Assembly: GCA_039934475.1 (NCBI GenBank) | Contig: JBDTMC010000392.1 | Span: 1-7,406, forward strand | Source of the DNA: JBDTMC01 sp039934475 | GTDB taxonomy: Bacteria; Acidobacteriota; Terriglobia; Bryobacterales; Bryobacteraceae | Reading direction: 5' to 3' | DNA: 7,406 nucleotides | In this document: in pieces, positions 6,139 to 7,406 of the stretch | Layout: every line of letters begins with the position of its first letter | How positions within the stretch are numbered: the first letter of the stretch is position 1 | Position numbers and translations under genes: made by a program | Notes under the pieces: generated by a model | What the model was told of the DNA's origin: nothing | The model's database searches: none | The model's input: the letters and a program-made list of their open reading frames with translations, nothing else

Positions 6139-6726
6139 ATGAAGCGCCGCCAGGCGCTGCAGGCAATCACCGGTCTGTCCGTGACGGGCAATCTTGCCCT
6201 GACTGGCGCCGTTCAGGAGACGTCCACTCCCAAGCCGGCGAGCGAAACGCCTCTGCTCGAAACCGCCGTCGCGGATGCCTCCGCCGCTGCACCCGCGCAC
6301 TTCTTCTCCAACGAACAGTTTGCCGCCCTGCAGCGCCTTTCAGAAATCCTCGTGCCCCCTGCTGGCGAAATGCCGGGAGCCAAGGACGCCGGCGCGGCCG
6401 CCTTCCTCGATTTCCTGCTTTCAGAATCACCCGCCGATCGGCAAGCGCTCTATCGCAACGGTCTCGACCGCCTGAATGCGGATGCCCGTAAAAAGTACGG
6501 CAAGGCGTTCCCGGAGTTGACCGCCCCGCAGAGCGACCCTTTGCTCTCTCCGCTCCGGCAAGCGTGGATGTATGGCGGCCCAACCGACCCGTTTGGACAG
6601 TTCCTGCAAAGCGTCAAGGTCGATGTCATCCGTGCCACAATGAACTCACGCGAGTGGGCGCTCGCACAGCAAAAAACCAGCCGCCGGGGTGGCGGACTCG
6701 GCACCTATTGGTTCCCCTTCGAGTGA
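6139..6726 (+). CDS. Gluconate 2-dehydrogenase subunit 3 family protein (Tat-type small subunit of a GMC dehydrogenase)
   Basis: This is the small partner subunit of membrane-associated or periplasmic flavin dehydrogenases that oxidise sugars or polyols. Of 195 residues, the N-terminus MKRRQALQAITGLSVTG has a twin arginine at R3-R4 followed by a moderately hydrophobic segment, as expected for a Tat signal. The family body runs from about residue 55: FFSNEQFAALQRLSEILVPP, then PGAKDAGAAAFLDFLL and a C-terminal helical part ending TYWFPFE. ATG 6139 is chosen because it puts KRR directly after the initiator; ATG 6127, four codons upstream, is also possible, and neither has a strong Shine-Dalgarno. 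TATCAT at 6068-6073 is a possible -10 element without a good -35. The stop codon is one base before the GMC gene, so the two subunits are almost certainly translated together. The substrate cannot be read from the sequence. Confidence 0.88.
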   Translation: MKRRQALQAITGLSVTGNLALTGAVQETSTPKPASETPLLETAVADASAAAPAHFFSNEQFAALQRLSEILVPPAGEMPGAKDAGAAAFLDFLLSESPADRQALYRNGLDRLNADARKKYGKAFPELTAPQSDPLLSPLRQAWMYGGPTDPFGQFLQSVKVDVIRATMNSREWALAQQKTSRRGGGLGTYWFPFE

Positions 6727-6727
6727 T

Positions 6728-7406
6728 ATGCAACCGAACTACGACGTTCTGATCATTGGTTCCGGAGCTTCCGGCGGCATGGCTGCCTACGTTCTTGCTA
6801 AAAAAGGGCTGAAATGCCTCATGCTGGACGCCGGCCCGGTTGTGGACTTCGAACGGAATCGAGGTCTGAAACACGTCTACGACTTACCCTATCGAGGCTT
6901 CGGCCGGCCAGGCCGGTTTCCTCACGTCACCCAAGCCAGCGAGTTCAATGCCAACGTGTGGGCGGATGAGAAGCAGAACCCCTACACATACGATCCCGAC
7001 GATCCCTACTACTGGGTCCGCATCCGGCTGGTGGGAGGCAAGACATTGATGTGGGGGCGTTGTTCCTGGCGCATGAGCGACTACGAGTTTCTGGCGAAGG
7101 ATCACGACGGCTTCGGCGAGAACTGGCCACTCTCCTATAAAGACCTGGCTCCCTATTATGACCGCGTCGAACCGCTCTTCCGCGTCTCCGGGCGGCGCGA
7201 GGGGTTTCGCCAGATCCCCGACGGAATCTTTCTTGAAGACCAGTCTACGGATTCAGAGAGCGTGAAGCGATTCGTCGCCTCGGCGAAGCGCCTCGATGTG
7301 CCCACCACCAAGATGCGGGTGGCCACCGGTCAGTTCGCCAGTTCGGTTAACCTGCTGCTGCCTGAGGCGTTGGCAACAGGCAATCTGACTCTTGTCTCGA
7401 ATGCGG
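6728..7406 (+). CDS. GMC-family FAD-dependent oxidoreductase, 5' part only
   Basis: This is the first 226 codons of a glucose-methanol-choline-type flavoprotein, the catalytic partner of the preceding subunit; the frame is still open at the window end. The FAD-binding Rossmann motif is GSGASGG (residues 11-17) after the strand YDVLIIG, and the ribose-binding acidic residue is D34 in LDAGP (most family members have LEAGP). The second family signature, VGGKTLMWGR, spans residues 102-111. ENWPLSYKDLAPYYDRVE is a typical follow-on segment in bacterial members paired with a subunit 3. There is no signal peptide, so export would have to rely on the Tat signal of the partner, which is inference from related dehydrogenases. 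The active-site His/Asn pair lies beyond the window. Similar bacterial proteins are often annotated as gluconate 2-dehydrogenase, glucoside 3-dehydrogenase or choline dehydrogenase; substrate unknown. Confidence 0.92.
   Translation, partial: MQPNYDVLIIGSGASGGMAAYVLAKKGLKCLMLDAGPVVDFERNRGLKHVYDLPYRGFGRPGRFPHVTQASEFNANVWADEKQNPYTYDPDDPYYWVRIRLVGGKTLMWGRCSWRMSDYEFLAKDHDGFGENWPLSYKDLAPYYDRVEPLFRVSGRREGFRQIPDGIFLEDQSTDSESVKRFVASAKRLDVPTTKMRVATGQFASSVNLLLPEALATGNLTLVSNA

Overview
The window is GC-rich and densely coded, with every confident gene on the + strand. The gene content and order point to an Acidobacteriota genome, probably a Solibacter/Bryobacter-type lineage: a cell-wall elongation pair (PBP2, RodA) is followed by an RNase E/G gene, then a Tat-type gluconate-dehydrogenase-subunit-3 / GMC oxidoreductase pair. 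This placement is inferred from gene order and protein style; no search was run.

Layout. 1-786 is the 3' part of mrdA (PBP2 transpeptidase), and rodA (788-1879) follows after a single base. Together they form the transpeptidase/glycosyltransferase core of the elongasome. 1880-2144 is a 265-base non-coding leader with several complementary segments, including mutually exclusive stems and a perfect hairpin that covers the Shine-Dalgarno of the next gene. 2145-4958 encodes an Rne/Rng-family endoribonuclease of 937 residues. Its S1 domain is split by about 450 residues of low-complexity sequence (tandem DRPERN repeats, two arginine-rich patches, a long acidic stretch). A strong GC hairpin sits just after its stop codon. 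About 5003-5869 encodes an unrecognised, probably exported protein. 5931-6020 is tRNA-Ser(GGA) with encoded CCA. 6139-6726 (Tat-type small subunit) and 6728-7406 (GMC flavoprotein, cut by the window end) form a second pair separated by one base.

How it fits together. An mre/mrd cell-shape locus next to an RNase E/G gene is a recurring bacterial arrangement; E. coli rng (cafA) lies downstream of mreBCD. The most notable material is the RNase gene: an RNA-degrading enzyme with a structured leader that could hide its own ribosome binding site, and with its disordered 'scaffold' moved from the usual C-terminal tail into the middle of the S1 domain. The rest of the window looks like ordinary chromosomal housekeeping and metabolism. 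There is no sign of phage, insertion sequence, CRISPR or defence genes.
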